A stretch of 64,000 nt of DNA from Paenibacillus rhizosphaerae (GTDB lineage Bacteria; Bacillota; Bacilli; Paenibacillales; Paenibacillaceae), in the NCBI RefSeq assembly GCF_014192015.1, contig NZ_JACHXJ010000002.1, forward strand, positions 1,426,001 to 1,490,000, in the 5' to 3' direction. How positions within the stretch are numbered: position 1 is the stretch's first letter; each line of letters opens with the position of its first letter. A program made the translations under genes and the position numbers. Under the pieces are notes generated by a model. The model did no database searches and was not told the DNA's origin. It saw only the letters and a list, made by a program, of their open reading frames with translations. Positions 8,092-16,926 of the stretch are shown here, in pieces.

Positions 8092-8865
8092 GATGGATAT
8101 TACGGATCAAGCGCAGCGGACGGGGCGATGGTTCATTATCAGCTGCTTCAGCGGATCAGGGACAAGTATCCGGAAGTATACCAGGCGAATTGTTCCTCTG
8201 GAGGGCTTCGCATTGACCTGGGTCTTGCACAACATACCCATGACTCTTTTTTGAGTGATCCGGACATCACGCGCCACCATTTGCAGCTGTTCTGGGGTGC
8301 ATCCCTCATGCTGCATCCGTCGGCTTGCTTCCATTTCACCTGGTCACAAAATATTGTGCATTACGAGAGTAATGTCGACAAGGACCCCATCAAGCCGGAT
8401 ATGCCGCGATATAAGTTGGATTAAATGATTCGCGCCAATATGCTTAACGGCTTCTGGGTATCTTACCGGCTTCCCGAGCTTCCGGATTGGACAAGAACCC
8501 GCTTGGGCGAGCTGATCGACTTCTATAGAAGAATCGGAAGACGCTTCGTAAGGGAGGCTGACATGCACCGCCTGACCGGTCAGACCGAGCGGGATGGTAA
8601 AGGAGGGACGTGGAACGCCTACCTGTACCTGATGGAAGAAGCAGAGGAGGCCATGCGCTGTGTGTTCCGGCTGGCTGGAGCGGAGCCGTCCAGGGTATGT
8701 CATCTAGAAGGACTGAAGCCTGCCGGAATTTACGAAATCCGCTCGGAGGATCACGGATTTATAGGAGAAATGAGCGGAGAGGAGCTGGCAAAGGAAGGAC
8801 TTCAATTCTCTGTCCTGGAAGAGGAAGCCTCAGACATACTTCTTCTCCGGCCGAAAAGCCAGTGA
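8092..8865 (+). pseudogene. GH36-type alpha-galactosidase relic (5' truncated, internal stop)
   Basis: The frame reads DGYYGSSAADGAMVHYQLL, then ENCSSGG-like QANCSSGGLRIDLGL and HTHDSFLSDPDITRHH, blocks of large GH36 alpha-galactosidase-like enzymes (about 700 residues). A TAA at 8422-8424 interrupts it in frame, directly after RYKLD. The same frame then runs on to 8865 with the C-terminal beta domain. The N-terminal half is absent. A possible continuation in another frame upstream (8050-8095, NLQRLAKDLTGW) hints at one more frameshift. The catalytic nucleophile region is not present. Very probably non-functional. Confidence 0.75.
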
Positions 8866-8966
8866 ATGACGGAATAAAAGAGGGGCAGGTTTTCCCCGTA
8901 AAAATTGAATAGATAACAGAGTCACCCAGACCCTGCATAAGCGATGTTCTATAATAGAGATCTCGT
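8866..8966. other. Spacer with no recognised feature
   Basis: No open frame or hairpin of note was seen. A TATAAT hexamer occurs near 8950, just before the relic that starts at 8967, and could be its old promoter. Confidence 0.4.
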
Positions 8967-9348
8967 GTCGAAGGCTCCTACACCTATGATGACCTGGTTA
9001 AGCCGCAGGACGAGCTGAAAGCGAAAGGACCCAATCCGTATTTGCTAGGCGTTTCTTTCTTTCCAGCGGCCTTGTCGAGTTTTATTTGTTGACGAACGCA
9101 GCTCAGAACTGGATTGATCTGAAGCAGGACGGTTACTTGAATTTTGCTCAGCGCCTGGGCGCGTGTACCGTGGCCATTGTGTGTTGACCGATGGCCGCAT
9201 TGAAGGGCCGTGGACACACGCCAAGCAGCTGCTCATGGACCGGAACGCCGGCCACTCCAGCTTGCTCCGCGATCTGGAAGGCAAGTTGCGGATTTGCAAG
9301 CACTATCGCGATACGCCGCACCGATCGAAGAAACGGATACCGGCTTGA
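8967..9348 (+). pseudogene. Multiply frameshifted relic of an unrecognised protein
   Basis: Three consecutive segments read like one protein but lie in different frames: VEGSYTYDDLVKPQDELKAK at 8967, VEFYLLTNAAQNWIDLKQDG in the next frame from about 9073, and VLTDGRIEGPWTHAKQLLMD with GKLRICKHYRDTPHRSKKR from about 9180 to 9348. At least two frameshifts separate them. Amino-acid usage is that of a cytosolic protein. I do not recognise the family. It lies between the GH36 relic and the SLH gene, in a decayed stretch. Confidence 0.5.
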
Positions 9349-9396
9349 CATTCTTCACTAATTAGGCAAGCTAGCGCCAGATCGACCGACACAGAA

Positions 9397-9430
9397 CGAA
9401 AAAGCCCTTGGTTGATTAAACCGAGGGCTT
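9397..9430 (-). terminator. Terminator of the SLH-protein gene
   Basis: Read on the minus strand, AAGCCCTCGGTT (9430-9419) pairs with AACCAAGGGCTT (9413-9402) with one mismatch, followed by a T run. It lies 29 bases after the stop of the minus-strand gene. Confidence 0.8.
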
Positions 9431-9458
9431 CTTCGTCGTAAGTTTCTTGAATGATCAC

Positions 9459-10868
9459 TTATTGATGATCCGGGAATTTTTTTATAATCTCATGGACCCG
9501 ATTGACCATAGCGTTCGCGTCTCCGCGGGTGACTCCTTCCTTCGGATGGAAATTGCCTTCCGCATCCAGTTTCACAATGTTCAAGGAAATGGCCGTCTGG
9601 ATGGCACCTGAATTCAAGATGTCAATCTTGTCGTTATCCTTGATCTCGACCGGAATGACGTTGATCATCGGCAGTTGTCCGCTCGTTTGGAGGGTATGAA
9701 TCAGCAGATACGTAAACGATTCGCGGCTCATTTCGGAACTTGGATCGATCTTGATCTGCAGGTCGGCATCCGGTCCTGCCGCTTTCTTGATCAATTCAAC
9801 GGCCTGCTCCGCTGTAAGAATTTTGTTTTCCAAATCCGGTGCGGGGTGGGCTTTAAAGAATTCGGCCACTCTGTTAACGATGTCGGTGGCAGCGGTACGG
9901 GTAATGGCTGCCTTCGGAATGAAGTTACCGTCCTCATCTAATGTAACGAAATCAAGAGCAATCGCCGTTTGAACGGCACCGGAATTCGAGATGTCCATCT
10001 GACTCTGATCCTTGATTTCGACCGGAATGACATTAATCATCGGCAGTTGTCCGCTCGTTTGAAGCGTATGGATCAGCAGGTACGTAAACGATTCACGGCT
10101 CATCTCAGACTTCGGATCGATCTTAATCTGCAGGTCCGCATCCGGTCCTGCCACTTGCTTGATTAATTGAACAGCCTGCTCCGCGGTAAGGGTCTCGTTT
10201 ACAGCCGTTCCAGGTGCAGGGTGGGCTTTCAAATATGTCAGCATGTTGCTAATTTCAACAGCGGCCTCCGCCCGGGTAATAACTCGTTTAGGGTTGAAGT
10301 TTTCATTGGCATCCAGCTTCACAACGCCATATTTCAAGGCACGCTGAATCGAACCGGAATACTCTGTCTTCACTTGATCCTGGTCTTTAAAATCAACCAC
10401 AACCGGCTTCAACTTGGGCAGCTGGCCGCTGATCTCGAACGCATGAATAAGCTCGTGAGTAAATTCCTCCCGGGTTAACTTCTGGTTTGGCTTCAGATCG
10501 GCCGGAATATCCAGTCCGTTGACGGCAGCAATAATAAGGGCTTGCGAGTACCAGGCATGATCGTTGGCGTTTGGAAAATAGTCCGAGGCCTTAGGCTCTT
10601 TCACAAATCGAACCATATCCAGATTAAGTCCCGCAGCTTTGACGATCAGCTGAACGCCTTCAACCTCCGAGAGGGGCTTGTACGGACCAAACAGGTCGAT
10701 GCTGATCCCGTTGATCAAGCCGCTGTTTTGCAGGGAAATGATTTTTTCCTTGTCCGGCACGTTATTTAAATCTTTGAAGGCTGCAGCGGAAGCGAGTTGT
10801 TGTCCCGCAAGACCGAGAGTCAGGGTAACGGCAGTAGATAGCGTAATCATTTTGAAAGTGCTCTTCAT
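9459..10868 (-). CDS. Secreted S-layer-homology (SLH) protein with tandem repeats
   Basis: A 469-residue exported protein. A Sec signal peptide (KSTFKMITLSTAVTLTLGLA, cleaved after ASAAA) is followed by SLH-type motifs (FKDLNNVPDKEKIISLQNSG; later NFNPKRVITRAEAAVEISNM). Two near-identical tandem units of about 124 residues (LTAEQAV ... VNRV) follow a more diverged copy. SLH domains bind pyruvylated secondary wall polymer, so this is a cell-surface protein. There is no catalytic domain; the role may be structural. Start taken as ATG 10868 with GAGGTG six bases before it; a GTG at 10877 is possible but lacks its own site. Transcribed alone, with its own terminator. Confidence 0.85.
   Translation of the reverse strand: MKSTFKMITLSTAVTLTLGLAGQQLASAAAFKDLNNVPDKEKIISLQNSGLINGISIDLFGPYKPLSEVEGVQLIVKAAGLNLDMVRFVKEPKASDYFPNANDHAWYSQALIIAAVNGLDIPADLKPNQKLTREEFTHELIHAFEISGQLPKLKPVVVDFKDQDQVKTEYSGSIQRALKYGVVKLDANENFNPKRVITRAEAAVEISNMLTYLKAHPAPGTAVNETLTAEQAVQLIKQVAGPDADLQIKIDPKSEMSRESFTYLLIHTLQTSGQLPMINVIPVEIKDQSQMDISNSGAVQTAIALDFVTLDEDGNFIPKAAITRTAATDIVNRVAEFFKAHPAPDLENKILTAEQAVELIKKAAGPDADLQIKIDPSSEMSRESFTYLLIHTLQTSGQLPMINVIPVEIKDNDKIDILNSGAIQTAISLNIVKLDAEGNFHPKEGVTRGDANAMVNRVHEIIKKFPDHQ
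9470..10190 (-). repeat. Tandem 372-bp coding repeat inside the SLH gene
   Basis: The DNA GACCGGAATGACG starting at 9648 recurs at 10020, an offset of 372 bases (124 codons), and the match continues for about 90 bases with few changes. Conservation is highest in the SREFTYLLIHTLQTSGQLPM-type segment. This indicates a recent internal duplication. Unit borders are approximate. Confidence 0.75.
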
Positions 10869-10998
10869 TTCATTCACCTCGTAAGTATAGTGTGTTGGTC
10901 CATGTATGATCTTATAGACGTGCTATAAAAAAGAAAGGTTACAGCAGGATCTTATTTTTTTAAGCTATAGGAGAAAATGCGGAGACGATGAATAAGTA

Positions 10999-11085
10999 AA
11001 AACGATATAGGTTCTTGTAAAACCCCGACGAGAAGAACCTATATCGTTAGCCGAAAAAAACTAGACCATATATGGCTAACCGTTA
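10999..11085. repeat. Copy B of the inverted-repeat element (palindrome plus tail)
   Basis: A perfect 16-base inverted repeat AACGATATAGGTTCTT (11001-11016) and its mirror (11033-11048) with a 16-base loop, then a tail GCCGAAAAAAACTAGACC and TATGGCTAACCGTTA matching copy A. The terminator-bearing left unit is missing here. It lies upstream of the SLH gene (minus strand) and of the 11520 operon. Confidence 0.8.
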
Positions 11086-11519
11086 ATCCGGCCACCACCA
11101 AACGAAATAAGGAGAACCGGGATAAGGTTGGTCCACAATTGAACGACGCATCGTACGCCGCCACTTTCGGATGGAAGCGAACGGCATACCGGTGAGGTCC
11201 GTCCATGGGGGGCCAAAGTAAGCGTAACGGGCTGCGGACGGAACCTCCGTGATCGGGCGGAGTATCGTGAATCGCTATTGCTCAGGGATGAAATTAAGGT
11301 GCATCATCCCAAAAGTTAATAATGGACCATGAATGTCAATATCGGATTGTAGCCCCTGCCTGAAAGCGTTTGCTACAATAAACTCAAGAGCCCTGAATGA
11401 AGGGGTACCAGGAAGTACTTCGTCAAGGGGATTTCATTGCAGCGTCAAAGGGTTGAACGGCCGGAAAACACTAGAAGAGGGCAGGACGGCGCCGCCGCAC
11501 TGCGAAGGAGGATGGATGT
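11086..11519. other. Non-coding stretch before operon 3
   Basis: About 430 bases without a convincing gene. It holds the leader of the 11520 gene. Near 11361 there is TGAAAGCGTTTGCTACAAT, which combines a partial (12 of 14) match to the CcpA cre consensus with a TACAAT hexamer; this could be the promoter region but no well-spaced -35 is visible. Confidence 0.35.
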
Positions 11520-12401
11520 ATGAATTGTCTGCAGCGAAGCGCGCCGCCAGTGGTAACCTGGGGGTACGCGCTTGTCTGGTACGGGGGCTTTTTGAAGCCC
11601 GAGGGGAACCCGGTGCTGGAGAGGCTGGATTTTCTTCGGCGTCACGGACTGACGTCAACCGGTATCTCGCTTGCCGATTTCACACGTATGGATGGGGCGG
11701 CCCGCAGCCGCGTCGGAGAGCTGACGGCGCAGCACGGGCTGCAGCTTACGCCGCACATCGGTTTTGATTTCCTGCACGCCGATGCCGACACAAGGGAGAA
11801 GGAGATCGCGCGGATCGGCGAGGAGCTGCGCCGCTCGCTTCCTCTGCTGCGCGGTTCGATCGTTACGACGGCGATGCATGCCGGCCACCGTTTCGACCGG
11901 GTTATGCCAGTCGAAGCGAAGCTGGAGCGCGTAAGGGAATCGCTTGCTCCGCTGGCTCGGATCTGTGAGGAACTCGGCGCGCCGCTCTGTGTGGAGAACC
12001 ATGGCGACTTCTACGTCTCCGACCTCGTCGATCTGTGCCGCGCAACCGACTCGCTTTATCTGTATCTCGATACGGGAAATACATACCTAATCGGCGAGCG
12101 TCCGCTTCCGGCCTTCGAACTCGCCGCACCGTATGTTATCGGTACGCACTTCAAGGATCACCTCGTCCGTCCTTGTCCCAACGCGCGTCCGCTGCATTTT
12201 GAGGTCGCGGGCTCGGCGCTCGGTGAGGGGGATGTGCCGCTGCGCGAATGTTATGAGCTTCTCATGAAGCACGCTCCGCTGGACCGGCTGGTCATGGAGA
12301 TCGAAATGGTAAGTCCAGATGACATGGATCCGGCCGAATGTCTGGAGCGCTCGCTTCGGTTCGTACGATCGCTGGGCGCCGGGCAGCCGGCGACGGCGTA
12401 A
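11520..12401 (+). CDS. Sugar phosphate isomerase/epimerase (TIM barrel) 2
   Basis: A 293-residue xylose-isomerase-like barrel. Metal-site blocks are CVENHGDF, LYLDTGNT, IGTHFKDH and VMEIEM. An early GISLADFTRMDG segment and a histidine-rich AMHAGHRF are present. It belongs to the IolE/IolI/hydroxypyruvate-isomerase-like group with unassigned substrate. AAGGAGGA at 11505-11512 supports ATG 11520. The next gene, a Gfo/Idh oxidoreductase, follows after 27 bases, a pairing also known in inositol, keto-glycoside and C-glycoside degradation. Confidence 0.85.
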   Translation: MNCLQRSAPPVVTWGYALVWYGGFLKPEGNPVLERLDFLRRHGLTSTGISLADFTRMDGAARSRVGELTAQHGLQLTPHIGFDFLHADADTREKEIARIGEELRRSLPLLRGSIVTTAMHAGHRFDRVMPVEAKLERVRESLAPLARICEELGAPLCVENHGDFYVSDLVDLCRATDSLYLYLDTGNTYLIGERPLPAFELAAPYVIGTHFKDHLVRPCPNARPLHFEVAGSALGEGDVPLRECYELLMKHAPLDRLVMEIEMVSPDDMDPAECLERSLRFVRSLGAGQPATA

Positions 12402-12428
12402 CAGCTTAAGAAGGAGGTTACGATAGCA

Positions 12429-13508
12429 ATGACGAATGCAACGAACGAATCGAAGCTTCGGGCGGCGGTCGTCGGCTGCCGGATGGGCGCGAATCACGCC
12501 AAGGCGGTCGCCTCCCTGCCGGATTACGAGCTGGTGGCCTTATGTGATCTAAACGAAGAAACGGCACATGCGGTCAATGCGGAAATTACCGGGGGCGCTG
12601 CTGTCTATACGGATTATGCTGCTATGCTGCAGGACACGAAACCCGATGTGGTTATCATCGCAACGCCTACCGGCACCCACGCACGTTTCACACTTCAAGC
12701 GGCTGAGGCCGGCGTAAAGGGAGTCTATTGCGAGAAGCCGATGGCGGTCCATCTCGGCGATGCCCGGCGGATGCTGGTCGCTTGCCGCGATCGTGGTGTA
12801 CCGCTGGTCATTGGCCACCAGCGCAGGATGTCCGTCCCGTACAGGACGATGCGCAAGCATATCGAGGACGGCGCGATCGGCAGCGTCTACTTGCTCCGCG
12901 CCTCATGCGCCGGCGATTTTCTGAGCGATGGCACGCACAGCGTAGATTCGCTGCTCTATTTAATGAGCGACGCGCCGGTGAAGTGGGTGCTGGCTGCAAT
13001 GTTCCGCCAGGAGGTTGAGCCGGGTCTGCCCGATCAGTGGGATTATTCCATCTTCACCGGCAGGCGGTACGGTCATCTCGTGGAGAGCGGCATGCTGGTC
13101 ACGCTTGAGTTCGAGGGTGGCGCGCGTGCGGAATTTTTCGTCGGAGACGCCCGGCTCCCGGGCCGCGGCTATCAGGACATCGAGATTTTTGGCAGCAAGG
13201 GCCGGCTCTGGCGGGCAGGCGACGGAGCCCAGCCGCCCGTCTTGGTTCAGGACGAAGCGGCCGGCGGGTACCGGCCGGCGGAGAATGTGCCGGACGCCTC
13301 GGACCGCGACATCCAGGCAGTATTCCATGCGTTTGCTCAGACTGTGCGAACCGGAGCAACGCATCCGCTTGATGCCGGCATTGCGATCCGTACGCACGAG
13401 ATCGTCATGGCGGCGTACGAGTCAGCGCGGCTCGGCCGACGGATTGAACTGCCGCTCGATCAGGAGCGATTTCCGCTCGACATCATGTTGGAGGAGGGGA
13501 ATCTGTGA
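12429..13508 (+). CDS. Gfo/Idh/MocA-family oxidoreductase
   Basis: A 359-residue NAD(P)-dependent oxidoreductase. The N-terminal Rossmann fold opens AAVVGCRMGANHAKA, and the family motif VYCEKPMA carries the catalytic Lys. Later GDARLPGRGYQDIEIFGSKG lies in the C-terminal beta-sheet domain. Members oxidise ring hydroxyls of sugars, inositols or glycosides, often at C3. Behind AAGGAGG (12411-12417). Its stop overlaps the next start (GTGA). Between two TIM-barrel isomerases it most likely supplies a keto-sugar to them. Confidence 0.85.
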   Translation: MTNATNESKLRAAVVGCRMGANHAKAVASLPDYELVALCDLNEETAHAVNAEITGGAAVYTDYAAMLQDTKPDVVIIATPTGTHARFTLQAAEAGVKGVYCEKPMAVHLGDARRMLVACRDRGVPLVIGHQRRMSVPYRTMRKHIEDGAIGSVYLLRASCAGDFLSDGTHSVDSLLYLMSDAPVKWVLAAMFRQEVEPGLPDQWDYSIFTGRRYGHLVESGMLVTLEFEGGARAEFFVGDARLPGRGYQDIEIFGSKGRLWRAGDGAQPPVLVQDEAAGGYRPAENVPDASDRDIQAVFHAFAQTVRTGATHPLDAGIAIRTHEIVMAAYESARLGRRIELPLDQERFPLDIMLEEGNL

Positions 13509-14323
13509 ACCGGATCGCATGCTCCACATCCACCCGCTGCAATTCGCCGCTTGATGAAGGACTCTCGGCCATTTCGGCTGCGGGTTTTTCCCGTATCGAC
13601 ATTCTCGCGATCGATGGCTGGGCGCATGTCCATACACGCGAGCTGGTGACGCCGGAGGGTCTCGGTGAGGCGGTACGCCGCACAGAAACACTGATGAAGC
13701 GGTACAGCCTGACGCCAATTGCGGTGAATAGCGGCGTCGGCCCGCAGCTTTACGACCGTTCACCGGAAGCGGTCGTACGAAGAAAAGCGGAGACGGAAGG
13801 CCTTCTTAACTGGATGAAGGCGCTCGGCATTTCATTTGCGGCCATCCAGCCGAGACAACCCGACCCGGACCGTCCGTGGGAGGACGCGCTGGCGGACTGT
13901 GCAGCTTCGCTCCGTGATCAGCTGGAGCTGGCAGCGCCGGCTGGCGTGACTTTAGCGCTCGAATTCCACGTGAACAGCCCGTTCGAGACGTTCGAGCAAT
14001 GTGCGCGGATCATGGAGCTCCTTCCTGAAATGCCGCTAGTGTACGATCCTACGCATTTGGTCATGCAGGGCATCCCACTTGAAGAAACGTTCCGTTTCCT
14101 CGACCGGGCGGTGCACGTGCATGTGCGGGATGCCGCGGCGAGACGGATGCAGACCCGGTTCGGCGAGGGTATAGTAGATTTCGGCCGGCTACTCGGTGAG
14201 CTCAAGGCTCGCAGCTACAAGGGCGATTTTTCAATCGAATACTTACAAACAGACGAATTTGAGGTGCTGGAGGATACAGCGAAGTTGTACCGTCGAATCG
14301 AAGCGGATTTTCCGCAGGGGTAA
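13505..14323 (+). CDS. Sugar phosphate isomerase/epimerase (TIM barrel) 3
   Basis: A 272-residue xylose-isomerase-like barrel with GTG start at 13505, overlapping the oxidoreductase stop by 4 bases. Metal-site blocks: LALEFHVNSP, PLVYDPTHLV, HVHVRDAA and SIEYLQTD. It differs clearly from the barrel at 11520, so two successive rearrangements or an elimination plus an isomerisation are possible. The substrate is not known. Confidence 0.85.
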   Translation: MNRIACSTSTRCNSPLDEGLSAISAAGFSRIDILAIDGWAHVHTRELVTPEGLGEAVRRTETLMKRYSLTPIAVNSGVGPQLYDRSPEAVVRRKAETEGLLNWMKALGISFAAIQPRQPDPDRPWEDALADCAASLRDQLELAAPAGVTLALEFHVNSPFETFEQCARIMELLPEMPLVYDPTHLVMQGIPLEETFRFLDRAVHVHVRDAAARRMQTRFGEGIVDFGRLLGELKARSYKGDFSIEYLQTDEFEVLEDTAKLYRRIEADFPQG

Positions 14324-14361
14324 ACGCTTTGCCGTTTCCGTCGAATCGAAAGGAGACCATC

Positions 14362-16764
14362 ATGCTGCAAAGTGAAGCGTTGCTAAACCATGACACCCGC
14401 AATTGGCGAGGACAATGGATCTGGACGGAAGGCTCGGTTCGGGATATACGGCCGGGCGGCCACACGATGGCATTGTTTCGCCGAACGTTCCAGGCAGCCG
14501 GCGGTGAGCGGCTGACCGTCCGAATTAGTGCGAACAGCCGGTACCGGCTGTTCGTCAATGGCGAGTCGGTGTCGATCGGTCCCTGCAAGGGGGACGCCAA
14601 CAGGCATTTTTACGAGACTGTGGATGTCAGCGGACTGCTACAAGCCGGCAAGAACGTGCTGGCCGCCCAGGTCGTACATTATGTCGGGACAGAGCCTTGG
14701 ACGATGGGCGGCATTTCCGGGCCGATCTCGATCTGGAGCGAACGGAATGGCGGCTTCCTGTTGGACGGTGCGCTGACTGACGCCGAGGGCCGCAAGCAGG
14801 AGGAACTGCATACGGGTGCTAGCTGGCGGTGCGTGACTGCCGAGGGCTACGCCATCGAGCCGAGCGGGCTTATTCAATGGTTGGGCGGGCTGGAGCGCGT
14901 CGACGGATCAAAGCTCCCGCACGGCTGGACGCACCCGGAGTTCGACGATTCCGGGTGGCCGCTTGCGGTTTCATTTGCACCATTGCGCAATCCCTTCGGG
15001 GAACGCGTGGGCTGGGCGCTTCAACCGCGGTCGATTCCGCCGCTTTACGAGCGGGAGACAACTTTTGCAAGCCTTGTCCGTGCTCAGGGCTGCGAGGCCA
15101 ATGAGCTCGATACGCTGCGCGGTTTGGAATCGGCATCCGTAATCGTTCCCGCTGGCTCGAAGCTCTGGTTCGAGCTGGACGCCGGCCTTCTTACGACTGG
15201 TTATCTGCATCTTGCCTTCAGCGGTGGCAAGGGCACCGAATTCCGAATCGTTTGCGCGGAATGTTACGAGCCGGAGGCGTCCAATGCCAGCAAAGGCCGG
15301 ATGAAGGGCGTTCGGACAATGTCCAAAGGCGGTAAACTGGTCGGCGATCCCGACGTATACCTCGCCTCAGGCGCTGGAACGCCGGAGAGCCCCGAAGTGT
15401 ATGAGCCATTCTGGTTCCGGACGTTCCGGTATGTCCGCGTAGAAATCACGGGCGGGAATGAACCGATCGCCCTGCACAGCATCGGCTACCGGGAGACGGG
15501 CTATCCGCTAGAGCCTGCGGGAACATTCGACTGCTCGGACGACGAGTTGAACCAGATCTGGCGCATGTCGCTCAATACACTGCGCCGCTGCATGCACGAA
15601 ACCTACGAGGACTGCCCCTATTATGAGCAGCTGCAATATACTATGGATACGCGGCTGCAGATGCTGTACACGTTCCATTTGACCACCGACGACCGGCTGG
15701 CCCGCAAGGCGATCGACGATTTCCACAGCTCTCAGCTGCCTTCGGGAATGCTGCAATGCCGGTTCCCGTCCATGCTGCCGCAAGTCATACCCGGCTTTTC
15801 CTTCTACTGGATCGACATGCTGGTGGAACATTACCGGTACTTCGGGGACATCGATCTTGTAAACCGGTACCGTCCTGCGATGCTGAAGCTGTTAGACTGG
15901 TTTGAGCGCTACCGGACGCCGGAGGGCATTGTCGGCATGCTGCCTTATGAGCTGTGGACACATTTCGACTGGGTCGAAAGTTGGCCGTTTGGCGCGCCGC
16001 CGACGCAGGACGAAGGGCCGATGACGCTGCATAGCCTCATGTATGCCGTGGGGTTGAACAAGGCGTCTGGCCTGCTGGACGCCGGCGGCTGGCGAGATGC
16101 GGCCGGCGAGCTGCGGGCGCGGGCCGAGTCGGTTGTCGAGGCGATCAACCGGCACTGCTGGTCAACCGAACGGCGACTCTACGCGAACAGCCCGGGAACG
16201 GATGACTTCAGCGTACACCCGCAAATATGGGCCGTGCTCTCTGGAGCCGTTACAGGTGACGACGCGGCAGAACTTCTTCGTCGTGCGTTTGCCGATGAAA
16301 CGCTGCCGGTGGCGTCGTTGCCGCAAACGTTTGCGTCCATGCGTGCGCTGGAAGCTTGCGGCTTGCACGAGCTAGCATTCAAGGAATGGGACCGGTGGCG
16401 GCTGTTCCTCGGCCTCGAATTGACGACGACACCGGAAATAGCGCACGGAACGCCGCGCAGCGACTGTCACGCGTGGAGTGCATTGCCGCTTTACGAGTTT
16501 TCCGCTACGATACTCGGCGTGCGTCCAGCAGCACCCGGCTATGCACGCATCTGCATCGCACCGCGCCCAGAGGGCCTTTCGTGGGCGAGCGGAACGACGC
16601 CGACACCACACGGGCCCGTAAAAACCGATTGGCAGTTTGACGGCGACGCCTTCACCTTGAGGGTAGATGCACCGACGGGCATACCTGTGGACATCGTCCT
16701 ACCGGATGGCACCCGATGGGAAGCGACGGGGGGAGAAACAATTCGCGCCGCATGCAGCCTGTAA
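14362..16764 (+). CDS. GH78-like alpha-L-rhamnosidase-family glycoside hydrolase
   Basis: An 800-residue cytoplasmic enzyme (no signal peptide). It opens with WRGQWIWTEG and a beta-sandwich with RYRLFVNGE, typical of rhamnosidase N domains. An (alpha/alpha)6 barrel from about residue 390 carries YEDCPYYEQLQYTMDTRLQ, the acidic family block, and a C-terminal beta domain follows. The group hydrolyses L-rhamnosides or related deoxy- or pentosyl-glycosides; the exact specificity is open. Start at ATG 14362 behind AAAGGAGA; an upstream TTG at 14329 lacks a site. A cytoplasmic location means it acts on imported oligosaccharides. Confidence 0.8.
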   Translation: MLQSEALLNHDTRNWRGQWIWTEGSVRDIRPGGHTMALFRRTFQAAGGERLTVRISANSRYRLFVNGESVSIGPCKGDANRHFYETVDVSGLLQAGKNVLAAQVVHYVGTEPWTMGGISGPISIWSERNGGFLLDGALTDAEGRKQEELHTGASWRCVTAEGYAIEPSGLIQWLGGLERVDGSKLPHGWTHPEFDDSGWPLAVSFAPLRNPFGERVGWALQPRSIPPLYERETTFASLVRAQGCEANELDTLRGLESASVIVPAGSKLWFELDAGLLTTGYLHLAFSGGKGTEFRIVCAECYEPEASNASKGRMKGVRTMSKGGKLVGDPDVYLASGAGTPESPEVYEPFWFRTFRYVRVEITGGNEPIALHSIGYRETGYPLEPAGTFDCSDDELNQIWRMSLNTLRRCMHETYEDCPYYEQLQYTMDTRLQMLYTFHLTTDDRLARKAIDDFHSSQLPSGMLQCRFPSMLPQVIPGFSFYWIDMLVEHYRYFGDIDLVNRYRPAMLKLLDWFERYRTPEGIVGMLPYELWTHFDWVESWPFGAPPTQDEGPMTLHSLMYAVGLNKASGLLDAGGWRDAAGELRARAESVVEAINRHCWSTERRLYANSPGTDDFSVHPQIWAVLSGAVTGDDAAELLRRAFADETLPVASLPQTFASMRALEACGLHELAFKEWDRWRLFLGLELTTTPEIAHGTPRSDCHAWSALPLYEFSATILGVRPAAPGYARICIAPRPEGLSWASGTTPTPHGPVKTDWQFDGDAFTLRVDAPTGIPVDIVLPDGTRWEATGGETIRAACSL

Positions 16765-16926
16765 TTGGAGGGGGCTTGACGATTAGAAGAGCGGGGGAGA
16801 GGGCCTTTCGTTTGCTGGCCTTTGCGGGATCCGGCACTTCGTTCGGAGGCCATGATCCCTTCCGCGTTATTGCAGCACAAGGTTGGCGAAATCCAAAGAT
16901 GAAGTCAAGATAATCGGGAGGGTGTT

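Noticed and set aside
11361..11379. Possible cre site and promoter before the 11520 gene
   Set aside because: Only 12 of 14 cre positions match and no -35 box has proper spacing to TACAAT.
16774..16911. Small frame of about 45 codons after the GH78-like gene, starting TTG behind GGAGGGGG
   Set aside because: Rare start, odd composition and no similarity to a known peptide; probably chance.
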